DNA from: Rhizobium sp.
Lineage (GTDB): Bacteria; Pseudomonadota; Gammaproteobacteria; Burkholderiales; Thiobacillaceae
Assembly: GCA_019459285.1 (NCBI GenBank)
Contig: JAIBEL010000048.1
Location: 92,923-156,922, forward strand
DNA length: 64,000 bases
Direction: 5' to 3'
Part shown: one piece after another, positions 26,156 through 34,349 of the stretch
How positions within the stretch are numbered: the stretch's first letter is position 1
How the letters are laid out: each line of letters begins with the position of its first letter
Made by a program: the position numbers and the translations under genes
Notes under the pieces: generated by a model
Told to the model about the DNA's origin: nothing
Databases searched by the model: none
What the model saw: only the letters and a program-made list of their open reading frames with translations

Positions 26156-26932
26156 TTATTCGATGATGATGTAGGACTGGGTCGGACTGAACCGACTGTG
26201 ACGCACCTTGTAGGTCGACAGGCCGAGTGTTTCCTTCAGCGCCAGGGTTTCGCCAGGGTAGGTCGCGTTGTTCAATTCATCGAAGCCGATCACGCTGCCA
26301 CGGGTCAGGCAGCCGCGGATCGCCTTGAGGCAATCCAGCGTCGGCTTGTAGATGTCGAAGTCGAAATAGGCCAGCGCGACGATGGTCTCCGGATGCTGGC
26401 CGAGGTAGCGGGTGATCCCCTCGGACGCGTCACCCTTGACGATTTCGTACTTCTTGATGTGGGAAATCGGGCTTTCCTGCTCGTGGTAATCGAGGACATT
26501 AACCAGGTAGTCCACGTAATCCCGCGTCACGTTGTAGGCCCCTACGGCAATGATGTCGTCATCACCGTCCTTCTGATCCACCGACGGGAAGCCTTCGAAG
26601 GTATCGAAGCCAATAATTTTCCGGTTGTGGTTGAAGGGTTCGTAGATCCCGCGCAAGGATTCGTACAGGGCCAGGTTGCGACCCCAGCGCACGCCGAACT
26701 CCATGATCACGCCATGGACGTCGACGATGTGCTGGTAGATCTCGTGCACAAAAAGGATCTGCGAGAGATTTTGCCGGCTGAGAAACAGGGGCAAGTTCTG
26801 CAGGATCTCCCGGTCCGGAATCGGGCACTGGTGGAAATACTTGATGATGTCGCCGCGGATGCTTTCCTCATGGGCGGAGGAGTTCCACTTCGCCTTGATG
26901 GTCGAGCCCTGCTTATCGGTTTTTTTACTCAA
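26156..26932 (-). CDS. TylF/macrocin O-methyltransferase-like protein, TTG start
   Basis: 258 residues when started at the TTG at 26932 (protein MSKKTDKQGS). That codon has an AGGAG Shine-Dalgarno 8 bases upstream and clears the previous stop by 28 bp; the nearest upstream ATG at 27067 would overlap the previous gene by over 100 bp. The SAM fold shows IMEFGVRWGRNLALYESL (motif I region), IIGFDTFEGFPSVD, IVALAYFDFDIYKPT (metal aspartates) and GSVIGFDELN, the pattern of TylF-type metal-dependent O-methyltransferases. Similar proteins recur in nonulosonic acid and flagellin-glycan loci. It may O-methylate the legionaminic acid derivative; substrate is inference. Confidence 0.7.
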   Translation of the reverse strand: MSKKTDKQGSTIKAKWNSSAHEESIRGDIIKYFHQCPIPDREILQNLPLFLSRQNLSQILFVHEIYQHIVDVHGVIMEFGVRWGRNLALYESLRGIYEPFNHNRKIIGFDTFEGFPSVDQKDGDDDIIAVGAYNVTRDYVDYLVNVLDYHEQESPISHIKKYEIVKGDASEGITRYLGQHPETIVALAYFDFDIYKPTLDCLKAIRGCLTRGSVIGFDELNNATYPGETLALKETLGLSTYKVRHSRFSPTQSYIIIE

Positions 26933-26940
26933 TTGTAATG

Positions 26941-26945
26941 CTCCT
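26941..26945 (-). promoter_or_regulatory. Shine-Dalgarno AGGAG that fixes the TTG start of the TylF-like gene
   Basis: AGGAG on the minus strand, 8 bases before the TTG at 26932-26930, within the 28-bp gap after the preceding methyltransferase gene. It supports the TTG over the upstream ATG at 27067, which lies inside the neighbouring gene. Confidence 0.65.
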
Positions 26946-26960
26946 AAAAATGTAATCGGG

Positions 26961-27656
26961 CTACTTCCGCGCGGTAACCAGCCAGTGGAATATCCTGGTT
27001 TCGCCGCCTTTGTCGGTGCGCAATACGGAATCGATGCTGAGGCTGGTGAATCCGGCGAATAAGTCATCCAACTCCGCCTGGCTGAAGAAATGGGCGACCT
27101 CGTTGCCGGCGCAGGGGCCGCGATCCGGGTTTCTTCGCGTCCCGGGTTCGATTTCCATGCCGCTGTCGCTGCCGGTCGTCTGCTCGCCGAACAGCTTGCC
27201 GAAGAACAGCCCCCCGTGTTTCAGACTGCGGTGGATCTCGGCGATGGTGCGGCGAATTTCCGCAATTGGATTTGCATAGAGGGCGGCGACCTCGATTACT
27301 GCGTCGAAGGTTTCGTCAGGCCACGGCAGGGCGGCAAAATTGCCCACTCGCAAATCGAGATGCTCGGCATCCGTCGGCAGGGATTCGGCTTCCAGCCTTT
27401 CCCGCGCCATGCGCAGCGCGGTCGACGAGCAGTCGATGCCGGCGACGCGAAAGCCCTCGCGGGCGAGATACCAGAGGTTCGGTCCGGGTCCGCAGCCGAT
27501 CTCGAGGATGCACAGGTCGTCACGATCCTGCGCGGCGAAGTTGCGCGCCATGAAGCGCACCAGTTCCTCCGGCGGATAGGCGCCCCACCCGCCTCGCGTG
27601 GTGAAAAGGGTTTCCCAGTAATTTTCTGCCGGATTGTCGATCGGCGGGGTTTCCAT
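26961..27656 (-). CDS. Class I SAM-dependent methyltransferase
   Basis: 231 residues from ATG 27656 (METPPIDNPAENYWETLF), which forms a TGATG junction with the upstream acyltransferase gene; a longer start is unlikely. Motif I CILEIGCGPGPNLWYLA, acidic VAGIDCS, FDAVIEVAALYANP and SLKHGGLFFGKLFG are the Methyltransf_11 motifs. The N-terminal segment ENYWETLFTTRGGWGAYPPEELVRFM is typical of methyltransferases found next to neuB-type genes. N- or O-methylation of a nonulosonic acid intermediate is possible; the substrate is unproven. Confidence 0.75.
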   Translation of the reverse strand: METPPIDNPAENYWETLFTTRGGWGAYPPEELVRFMARNFAAQDRDDLCILEIGCGPGPNLWYLAREGFRVAGIDCSSTALRMARERLEAESLPTDAEHLDLRVGNFAALPWPDETFDAVIEVAALYANPIAEIRRTIAEIHRSLKHGGLFFGKLFGEQTTGSDSGMEIEPGTRRNPDRGPCAGNEVAHFFSQAELDDLFAGFTSLSIDSVLRTDKGGETRIFHWLVTARK

Positions 27657-28711
27657 CAAATGTCGTAGAACTGGAATCGATTCATTGCCACGGGCAACCC
27701 GGCAGCCAGCATCTGCTGGCGAAGGGCGTCGTAGGCATCGGCATGCCATATGGTACCCCCGACCAGCGATGGATAGACGCCCCCGGGTGCATAGGCTTTC
27801 TTGAAATTGAAGATGCCGTCATCAGGCGCCTGGCCACCGCCGAGCAGAAAATACTGGCATCCGCATGCCTTCATCTCCTTGCAGATCTCGAACTTGAGCA
27901 TCGGGTTGGCCGCCAGCGGCAGCGCCTCCTTGCGTGTCCCGCCAAGGAACGAGTGCGAATAATCGCCGCAATGCAGGACCAGCTCACAGGAAACGATTTT
28001 ATCGCCCGATACGGCGTAGATGAAACTGAACATCCCGGGCAGGGCCTCGGGCAATCTGGCGAAGAATTCCTTCGGGAAATAGTAGAACTCGCTCGCCGAG
28101 TTTCTCTCCATCGTCTGGTAGTAGATGTCGAGGAAGTCGGCGAGGTGGTCGCAATTCGATTCGGCAAAGCAGCTGACGCCATTGCGCCCGGCCTTGCGGA
28201 TGTCCTTGCGCACCGACGACTTGAAGCTCGCCTCGATAGCCTCGACGGGGGGGCGCAGGTCGACCACGATGAAGCCGCCGACATCGCGCAGGCTCGAGTC
28301 TGGCGGGCTAAGCCGCTCGTTGCGGATCACAGGATGCAATCGATCGAAGCTGCAGAATACATGCTGGCTGCCCATGTAGGCGGCAAGCTCGCGATGGAAG
28401 GTGGCTAGGCCTTCGGCGCTCGCCTCACCCACCACCCCGCCGCGGCCGTACAGGCTGATCGTGTCGGCCAGCTCGTTCGCTGCCGGCAGGTCAACCAGCG
28501 TGCCCGTCCGGCGCAAGACGAAGGGATACAACAATATCCCTCCCGCATCGTCGGAATAGGCCGCGCAACGTACCGTATGGACCGCATCGAGAGTCTCCTG
28601 GCACATGGCGGCAAAGCCAGGTGCATAAAACACGTCGCGTGCCGAACGCGGTAGTGCGGCGAACAATTCGCCCCAACGGCGATCACCGGGTTCAAGTACC
28701 TCCAATTTCAT
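27656..28711 (-). CDS. FemAB/GNAT-fold acyltransferase, candidate legionaminic acid N-acyltransferase
   Basis: 351 residues with duplicated GNAT-like domains. Key segments are EASFKSSVRKDIRKAGRNGVSCF (the basic helix of Acetyltransf_6/FemAB proteins), FYYFPKEFFARL, SCELVLHCGDYSHSFLGGT, and near the C-terminus FLLGGGQAPDDGIFNFKKAYAPGG, the family's GGG..D.. FK signature. It lies between legI and a methyltransferase. No LegH-type acetyltransferase is otherwise visible in the cluster, so this protein may add the N-acetyl or another acyl group to the 4-amino intermediate. That assignment is inference from context; the fold call is firm. Confidence 0.65.
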   Translation of the reverse strand: MKLEVLEPGDRRWGELFAALPRSARDVFYAPGFAAMCQETLDAVHTVRCAAYSDDAGGILLYPFVLRRTGTLVDLPAANELADTISLYGRGGVVGEASAEGLATFHRELAAYMGSQHVFCSFDRLHPVIRNERLSPPDSSLRDVGGFIVVDLRPPVEAIEASFKSSVRKDIRKAGRNGVSCFAESNCDHLADFLDIYYQTMERNSASEFYYFPKEFFARLPEALPGMFSFIYAVSGDKIVSCELVLHCGDYSHSFLGGTRKEALPLAANPMLKFEICKEMKACGCQYFLLGGGQAPDDGIFNFKKAYAPGGVYPSLVGGTIWHADAYDALRQQMLAAGLPVAMNRFQFYDI

Positions 28712-28750
28712 GGTATGGATCGGGCCTCAGGGCATGGGTTGGGGTGAGGG

Positions 28751-29797
28751 TCAGTCCGAGCCCACCATCGTCCAGTCGAGGGGGGTATCCGCCGCCACGT
28801 CCCTCGCCAGGCGCTTGCCGATCAGCATGTCGAGGTGCTTGGGGGCAATCCCGTCGACGACTTTCTTGAACACGAAATCGGCCGCGGACAACTCGGTTCC
28901 GGCGGGCAGGTCGCGTGCCGAGACGAGGAAGCGCCTGAAGGCTTTTCGCGCGTCCATCTCGCAGGGCATGATGCGCTTCACCCCGTCGCCCAAGGCGCGA
29001 TGCACGTTGCGCAGGGCGGCGCAGTATGCCGTCATCTGGCTTGGCTCGAGCGAGGCCTGGTGATCCGGACCGGGCATTGCGCGATCGAGGGTCAGGTGTT
29101 TCTCGAATATCCTGGCGCCAAGCGCGACGGCGGCGCATGCGGCCTCGACGCCCTCGGTGTGGTCGGAGAAGCCCACCGTGAAGCCGAACGTGGCGGCCAG
29201 GTTCGGGATGGTGGTCAGGTTCATCTGATCGAAGGGGGCAGGATAGGACGAGACGCAGTGTAGGATGACGACTTCCTTCGTGCTCGCCGAAATCGCCTCC
29301 ACCCCTTCCGCCAACTCGGCCAGGGTGCATGCTCCGGTGGAGAAAATGATCGGCATGCCCATCGCCGAGAGCTGCCTCAGGAAAGGAAGATTTGTCACGT
29401 CCTGCGATGCGGTCTTCATCAGGCCGACGCCCAGGTCGAGGAGAAATTCGGCGCTGTCCGATTCGTCGGGGGTGGAGAAGAACAGGATGCCCCGTGCGTC
29501 GCAGTAGTCCTTGATCCGGCGGAAATCCGCGAACGACAATTCAAGCCGCTTGATCGTGTCGAATTCCGACTCGCTGGCATCGGTTGCCCGTGCCTGGTAT
29601 TCGGGTTTGACCGAGCGCGTGGTGCAGTAGACCTTCTCGGTGATCCAGGTCTGGAACTTGATGGCGTCGCAGCCGCATTCGATGGCGGCGTCGACCAGGC
29701 GCAAGGCCGTCTCGACGTCGCCGTTATGATTGACCCCGGCCTCCGCGATGATGAATAGGCGGTCGTTGGCGTGGGCGAGCAGGTCGGTAAACTTCAT
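28751..29797 (-). CDS. legI: Legionaminic acid synthase (NeuB family)
   Basis: 348 residues from ATG 29797 (MKFTDLLAHANDRLFIIAEAG), preceded by an AGGAA ribosome site. The TIM-barrel condensing domain shows IIAEAGVNHNGD, CDAIKFQTW, FFSTPDES, GFTVGFSDHTEG and EKHLTLDRAMPGPDHQASL, all NeuB hallmarks. The C-terminal SAF/antifreeze-like domain covers about 290-345 (LPAGTELSAADFVFKK). It condenses phosphoenolpyruvate with a 2,4-diacetamido-2,4,6-trideoxyhexose to give legionaminic acid. The legionaminic rather than sialic assignment rests on the LegB/LegC/PtmE homologues upstream. Confidence 0.85.
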   Translation of the reverse strand: MKFTDLLAHANDRLFIIAEAGVNHNGDVETALRLVDAAIECGCDAIKFQTWITEKVYCTTRSVKPEYQARATDASESEFDTIKRLELSFADFRRIKDYCDARGILFFSTPDESDSAEFLLDLGVGLMKTASQDVTNLPFLRQLSAMGMPIIFSTGACTLAELAEGVEAISASTKEVVILHCVSSYPAPFDQMNLTTIPNLAATFGFTVGFSDHTEGVEAACAAVALGARIFEKHLTLDRAMPGPDHQASLEPSQMTAYCAALRNVHRALGDGVKRIMPCEMDARKAFRRFLVSARDLPAGTELSAADFVFKKVVDGIAPKHLDMLIGKRLARDVAADTPLDWTMVGSD

Positions 29798-29813
29798 GAT
29801 GTTGTAATTCCTG

Positions 29814-30938
29814 TTAGTGAATGCGGTGGAGCGCATCGATCAGCCGGGTCGCATCGTCGTCCGCCATGAACTCGCTGACCGGCAGTAGCAGGTGATCGCG
29901 CAGGAAGGCCAGTTCGGCGGCGAAATGCAACTCGCGCTGGCGCGGAACGAAATCCCATTTGTCGACCAGGGTGGACGCCAGCACACCGTCCTCGAATAGC
30001 CTGCGCTGGACATCGTCGCGCCGCTGGTCGGCCACCGTCACCGGAATTCCGAACGGCACGACCCGGGCCGGCAGCACCGGCCACAGCGGGCGCACGAGGG
30101 GGTTTGCGGCGAGCGCCTGGGTCACCCGGGCACCATGTCGCCTGCGCATCCTGGCCGCCTCGGCGAAGGGAAAGCACGCCTCGATGCGGCGCGACTCGAG
30201 GCTCTGCCGGCGGGGCGCGAGATCGTCATTGATGAATTTGTAATAGTCCTCGTAGCTGGACGAGATCATGTCGAGGTATTCCGCGGCGCGGTCCGGGGAT
30301 GGCGCATCGAAGAGCCGTCGGCAGGCTTGCAGATGCTGCGCGTAGGCCTCGACCGTGGCGGCGGGCAGCTCCGGCAAAGCCGCTTCGTCGAGGGCGACGT
30401 CCACCCGGGGCGTCATGCTCAAGAGGATGGCACCGTCGCAAACCGGGATGAACTTGTTCAGGGAGTACAGCGCGACGTCGCCGATTTCGCCCAGCGGGAT
30501 CCCGGCCTCGGTCCGTGTCAGCGGCGCGTGGGCGCAGTCGCTGACCACTAGGGCGCCGGCCTGGCGCAGCATGGCGAGCAAGGCGGGGGAGGCGGACGGA
30601 TAGCCGAAATAGTGGATCAGCATGAACACGGCCGGCGCCGGGGCGTCGCGCAGCAGTTCGGCGACGTCGCCCTCGTCCGGTTGGAGATCGGCGCCCAGCC
30701 GGTAGAAGCGCAAGTCGAATCCGGCGGCGCGGAACGGCTGGATCACTCCCTCGGCGACATAGCAGGGTAGCAGGACCGTTTTTGGATGCCCGGCAGGCAG
30801 GCGGCTGATCAGGTGAAAAAGCGCGCTGCGCCCGGTGGCCAAGCGGCAGGCCGAACTCGCCCCGGCCGGCAGCAGGATGCCGTCCGGCTCGCTGGCGCAC
30901 TCGCCAAACTCGGTGGCCAGGCGAAGCAGCGTCAGCAC
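29814..30938 (-). CDS. Atypical DegT/DnrJ-like PLP-fold protein in the leg cluster
   Basis: 374 residues, apparent GTG start overlapping the legG stop by 7 bp. The fold-type I aminotransferase core is visible: SSACRLATGRSALFHLISRL, KTVLLPCYVAEGVIQPF, LVVSDCAHAPLT (PLP aspartate) and YSLNKFIPVCDGAILL, where lysine is in the position of the Schiff-base residue. The usual DegT signature (SFHP-x-K-x-x-x-x-GEGG) is replaced by SLNKFIPVCDG, so this is a divergent branch. Such a gene is not part of the described legionaminic acid pathway. It could make an additional amino group or act on a different carbon; unknown. Confidence 0.6.
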   Translation of the reverse strand: MLTLLRLATEFGECASEPDGILLPAGASSACRLATGRSALFHLISRLPAGHPKTVLLPCYVAEGVIQPFRAAGFDLRFYRLGADLQPDEGDVAELLRDAPAPAVFMLIHYFGYPSASPALLAMLRQAGALVVSDCAHAPLTRTEAGIPLGEIGDVALYSLNKFIPVCDGAILLSMTPRVDVALDEAALPELPAATVEAYAQHLQACRRLFDAPSPDRAAEYLDMISSSYEDYYKFINDDLAPRRQSLESRRIEACFPFAEAARMRRRHGARVTQALAANPLVRPLWPVLPARVVPFGIPVTVADQRRDDVQRRLFEDGVLASTLVDKWDFVPRQRELHFAAELAFLRDHLLLPVSEFMADDDATRLIDALHRIH

Positions 30939-32101
30939 GAAGCCTTCTCGTCATGGAAATGCTTGAGGATCAGGGTGGGGAGATCCGCCACCTGGTCGAT
31001 GGTCTCCATCATCAGCTTGGCGCAGTTGCCCCGCTGGTAGGGGTTGTCCACGGCCTGATGGCCGTAGGCCAATGCCAACGTGATGGCCTGGTGGATATCA
31101 TCGGCGAGGGGCGCGCAGTCGAAAACCGACGCCGCGCGCAGGCGTCCCTCCTGGCGCCTGCCAATATTCACGGTCGGGGTCCGCAGCGACGGCGCCTCGT
31201 AGAGGCCGCTCGAGGAATTGCCGATGACGACGTCCACCTGGGCCAGGGCGCCCAGGTAGCGGCGCTGGCCGAGGGAGGAGAAGACCTTGACGCCGGGCTT
31301 GCCCTCGCTGTACTGCCTCAGCCGTTCGATCAGGGCCCTCCCTTCAGTATCGGCGTTGGGCAGGGTGATCAGAACCCCTGTGTCGTCGCCGAACCGGTCC
31401 AGCGCCGAGAGCAGCGCCTCCAACTGGATCTGGGAGGGGACGGCATCGAGGGTCACCGGATGGAAGGTGACGAGGAAGTTGCGCGCGCGGAACTTGAACT
31501 CCAGTTCCGCCTCGAGCGTCGCCCGGTCTGGGAGTTCGCCGTGGAGGAGATGATCGAGGCCGGGACTGCCGACGTTGAAAATGCGTTCGGGATTCTCGCC
31601 CATCCTTGCCAAGCGCGCCGCGGCATCGGCATTGGTGACGAAATGCAGGTGCGACAACTTGCTGATGCTATGCCGTATGGCTTCGTCGAAGGCACCGGCG
31701 GTGACGTCGCCGCCACCGATGTGAGCGACTGGAATGCGCAGGAACAGGGCGGCCTGGGCAGCGGCGAAAATTTCGAAGCGGTCACCCAACACCACCAGCA
31801 GGTCCGGTTTCAAGTTGTACAACGCATCGGCGAAACCGAGGACGCCGAGGCCGGTGGCCTTGGCCACGCCAACCGCCGTATCGCTCGAGAGGAGGGTTTC
31901 CACCCGTACGGAGATCGGAAAGCCGTCGCTTTCGATGACCCGGGCGGTCAGGCCGAACTCGGGCGAAAGGTGCATCCCGGTGATCGCGACCTGGAGTTCG
32001 TAGCGGGGGGTCCGCTGCAGCTCGCGCATCAGGAAGTAAAGCAGCCCGTAATCGGCCCGGCTGCCGGTGACGACACAGACTTTTCGCGGTGCGCGTTGCA
32101 T
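30932..32101 (-). CDS. legG: Hydrolysing NDP-sugar 2-epimerase (NeuC/LegG family)
   Basis: 389 residues. VCVVTGSRADYGLLYFLMREL is the NeuC/WecB opening, with LLVVLGDRFEIFAAAQAALF, VAHIGGGDVTAGAFDEAIRHSISKL, VGSPGLD, FHPVTLD and VIGNSSSGLYEAP (donor loop) following. Such enzymes hydrolyse the nucleotide and invert C2, giving the 6-deoxy diacetamido-mannose used by LegI. In Campylobacter the GDP-linked substrate is proposed. The start makes a TGATG junction with the ptmE stop, and the end overlaps the following PLP gene, showing tight coupling. Confidence 0.85.
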   Translation of the reverse strand: MQRAPRKVCVVTGSRADYGLLYFLMRELQRTPRYELQVAITGMHLSPEFGLTARVIESDGFPISVRVETLLSSDTAVGVAKATGLGVLGFADALYNLKPDLLVVLGDRFEIFAAAQAALFLRIPVAHIGGGDVTAGAFDEAIRHSISKLSHLHFVTNADAAARLARMGENPERIFNVGSPGLDHLLHGELPDRATLEAELEFKFRARNFLVTFHPVTLDAVPSQIQLEALLSALDRFGDDTGVLITLPNADTEGRALIERLRQYSEGKPGVKVFSSLGQRRYLGALAQVDVVIGNSSSGLYEAPSLRTPTVNIGRRQEGRLRAASVFDCAPLADDIHQAITLALAYGHQAVDNPYQRGNCAKLMMETIDQVADLPTLILKHFHDEKASC

Positions 32102-33174
32102 CAGCTTTCTCCCGCGTCCTTGCCGCCACCGCGCTGGGCGCTGGCATAGTCGTCAGGGCGGCCGACATCCAGCCAGTATTCGTGGATCGGGAACATCGAT
32201 ACCCGGTTGGAGCGGCCGATCATTTCCTCGATCAGGTCGGGCATGTCGAGGCGGCGGGGCGGATGGGTATGGCGGACGACCTCCGGCGACACCACGTAGA
32301 TGCCGGCATTGACAAAGAAACGATGGACGGGCTTCTCGACAATTTTCCTGACCGTCGTGTCCTCACCTTCGACGACACCGAAGGGGACCTGCATTTCGTA
32401 TTCTCGCACGCAAATCGTCATCGCCGACTGTTGCGCGAGATGGAAATCCATCAGCGCATTGAAATCCAGCTGCGTCAGCACGTCGCCGTTCATCACGATC
32501 ACCGGCTCGACATCGACCTCGGGAAGCAGGCCGAGGGCACCGCCGGTTCCCAGCGGGGTGGCTTCCTCGACATAGCGGATCGTCACGCCCCAGCGCGAGC
32601 CATCGCCGAAGTGGGTCTTGATCAGTTCGGACAGATAATGGACCGAGATGTAGAAGCGGCGGAAGCCGGCCGCGACGAAGCTCTCCAGGATCGACTGGAG
32701 GATAGGCTTCCCACCGACCGGCAGCATCGGCTTGGGGCAATCGTCGGTCAGCGGCCTGAGCCGGGTACCGAAGCCGCCGGCCATCAGAAATACCCAGTTG
32801 TCACGGACCGGCGAGGCGGTCAGATGATGGTAGGTTTCCAGGCCGACGATGCGGCCATCGTTATCGAGGATGGGCACGTGCAGCAGGGAGTGGTGTTCCA
32901 TCTTTGCACGGATGGACTCGCGCGACTCGCCGACCTTGGCCGTGTGTGGATGACTGTTCATCACATCGGAGATCTTCGCGTCCAGGTCGACCCGGCGCAG
33001 CAGCGCGCGGCGAATATCCCCGTCGGTCACTACGCCGAGTAGGCGATCGGTGGCATCGGCGACCATGACCATGCGGATTCCCGCATCGTCGAGGACCCTG
33101 AGCACCTGGCCCATGGTCGCCTCGGGAGTGACGAGCGCATCGCGCCATGTCTGCTGCATATCAGGCTGCTCCAT
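32101..33174 (-). CDS. ptmE: CBS-domain nucleotidyltransferase, PtmE-like (glucosamine-1-phosphate guanylyltransferase)
   Basis: 357 residues (alternative ATG at 33159). Two CBS repeats cover about residues 15-120 (VLRVLDDAGIRMVMVADATDR; LLHVPILDNDGRIVG). A sugar-phosphate nucleotidyltransferase domain follows, with FLMAGGFGTRLRPLTDDCPKPMLPV, VIVMNGDVLT and RKIVEKPVHRFFVNAGIYV. This architecture is that of Campylobacter PtmE, which makes GDP-GlcN(Ac) and so commits the pathway to GDP-linked intermediates. The CBS pair may sense nucleotide. The gene slightly overlaps legC upstream and abuts legG downstream. Confidence 0.85.
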   Translation of the reverse strand: MEQPDMQQTWRDALVTPEATMGQVLRVLDDAGIRMVMVADATDRLLGVVTDGDIRRALLRRVDLDAKISDVMNSHPHTAKVGESRESIRAKMEHHSLLHVPILDNDGRIVGLETYHHLTASPVRDNWVFLMAGGFGTRLRPLTDDCPKPMLPVGGKPILQSILESFVAAGFRRFYISVHYLSELIKTHFGDGSRWGVTIRYVEEATPLGTGGALGLLPEVDVEPVIVMNGDVLTQLDFNALMDFHLAQQSAMTICVREYEMQVPFGVVEGEDTTVRKIVEKPVHRFFVNAGIYVVSPEVVRHTHPPRRLDMPDLIEEMIGRSNRVSMFPIHEYWLDVGRPDDYASAQRGGGKDAGES

Positions 33175-34333
33175 TGCCGGCGGTCCCGGGCGGCGGGGAA
33201 CTCGGCAGGTTAACTACGTGTTCGGCGAGGAATTCGGTCATCGGCAGAGGGCCGCGGGGCGCGTCGCGGTACATCGCAGTCTGGTGCATCGGCATCCAGA
33301 CCGGTCGCATGCCGAGGCCCTTAGCATTGGTTTCGGTGAGCAGGGCATCCCGCGTTGCGCGGTCGGGGCAGACCACGGCACACAGCCAGTAGTTCGACCG
33401 GGTTCCGGCCGGCTCGGAACAGAACGCCAGGTCGCTGCCGCGGAGGAATTCCGCATAGTCGGCGGCCAGGGCCCGCTTCGCTTCGACGAAGCCGGGCAGC
33501 CGCTCGAGCTGGGCGCAACCCAGCGCCGCATTGATATTCGGCATGCGATAATTGTAGCCCAGCTCGTCATGAACGAATTCCCACGCATGGGGCCGCTTGG
33601 CCGTCGTGGTCAGGTGGCGGGCGCGGGCGGCGAGTTGCGTTTCGGTGAATACCAGGGCGCCGCCGCCGCCGGTGGTCACGATCTTGTTGCCGTTGAAACT
33701 GAAGACTCCGATTAGGCCGAAGAGGCCCACGTGACGGCCGTGGTAAAGGCTGCCGAGCGCCTCGGCCGCATCTTCCACCAACGCGATGCCCCACTTGTCG
33801 CACACCGCGACCAGGCCGTCGAGATCCGCTGGATGGCCGAAGGTGTGCATCGGCACACAGGCGCGGATCCGGCGACCGGTGGCGCGGTGCACCGCGCCAC
33901 CCTCGTCGCGCAAGGCGACTTCCTCGAGCAGTGCCTCCATCGCCGTTGGCGAGAGGCCCATGGTCTCCCGGTCGACGTCGGCGAAGAGGGGCTGGGCGCC
34001 GCAATAAGCAATCGCGTTGCAGGTCGCGACGAAGCTCAGGGATTGGGTTAGCACCAGGTCGCCCGGCTCGACGCCGACCAGGCGCAGGGCCACGTGCAGG
34101 CCGGCCGTACCGTTGACCACGGATACGGCTTTGGCCGCCCCGGTGATGCGGGCGAATTCATCTTCGAAGCGATCGACATAAGCGCCAACACTGGAAACGA
34201 AGGTCGAATCCAGGCAGTCCAGCAGGTACTTGCGCTCGCTGGCGCCGAAGGACGGCGCATGCAGGGGGATGCTCCCCTGGGTCCGATATTTGGATCGGAT
34301 GAAGTCGATGAGGTGTGACGATGTCGGGGTCAC
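33161..34333 (-). CDS. legC: LegC-type PLP aminotransferase
   Basis: 390 residues from the GTG at 34333 (MTPTSSHLIDFIRSKY), which starts 16 bp after the legB stop; an ATG at 34393 would overlap legB. The opening LIDFIRSKY, PLHAPSFGASERKYLLDCLDSTFVSSVG, CVPMHTFGHPAD, VEDAAEALGS and Schiff-base lysine 217 in FSFNGNKIVTTGGGG are diagnostic of LegC/PseC-type DegT enzymes. It aminates the 4-keto-6-deoxy sugar made by LegB, using glutamate. The tight placement between legB and ptmE matches legionaminic acid loci elsewhere. Confidence 0.85.
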   Translation of the reverse strand: MTPTSSHLIDFIRSKYRTQGSIPLHAPSFGASERKYLLDCLDSTFVSSVGAYVDRFEDEFARITGAAKAVSVVNGTAGLHVALRLVGVEPGDLVLTQSLSFVATCNAIAYCGAQPLFADVDRETMGLSPTAMEALLEEVALRDEGGAVHRATGRRIRACVPMHTFGHPADLDGLVAVCDKWGIALVEDAAEALGSLYHGRHVGLFGLIGVFSFNGNKIVTTGGGGALVFTETQLAARARHLTTTAKRPHAWEFVHDELGYNYRMPNINAALGCAQLERLPGFVEAKRALAADYAEFLRGSDLAFCSEPAGTRSNYWLCAVVCPDRATRDALLTETNAKGLGMRPVWMPMHQTAMYRDAPRGPLPMTEFLAEHVVNLPSSPPPGTAGNGAA

Positions 34334-34349
34334 GGCTGGAATCCGTGGG

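Noticed and set aside
24411..29797. Sialic acid (NeuNAc) synthesis from the NeuA/NeuB/NeuC-type genes
   Set aside because: LegB, LegC and PtmE homologues in the same operon indicate the 6-deoxy diacetamido route to legionaminic acid instead.
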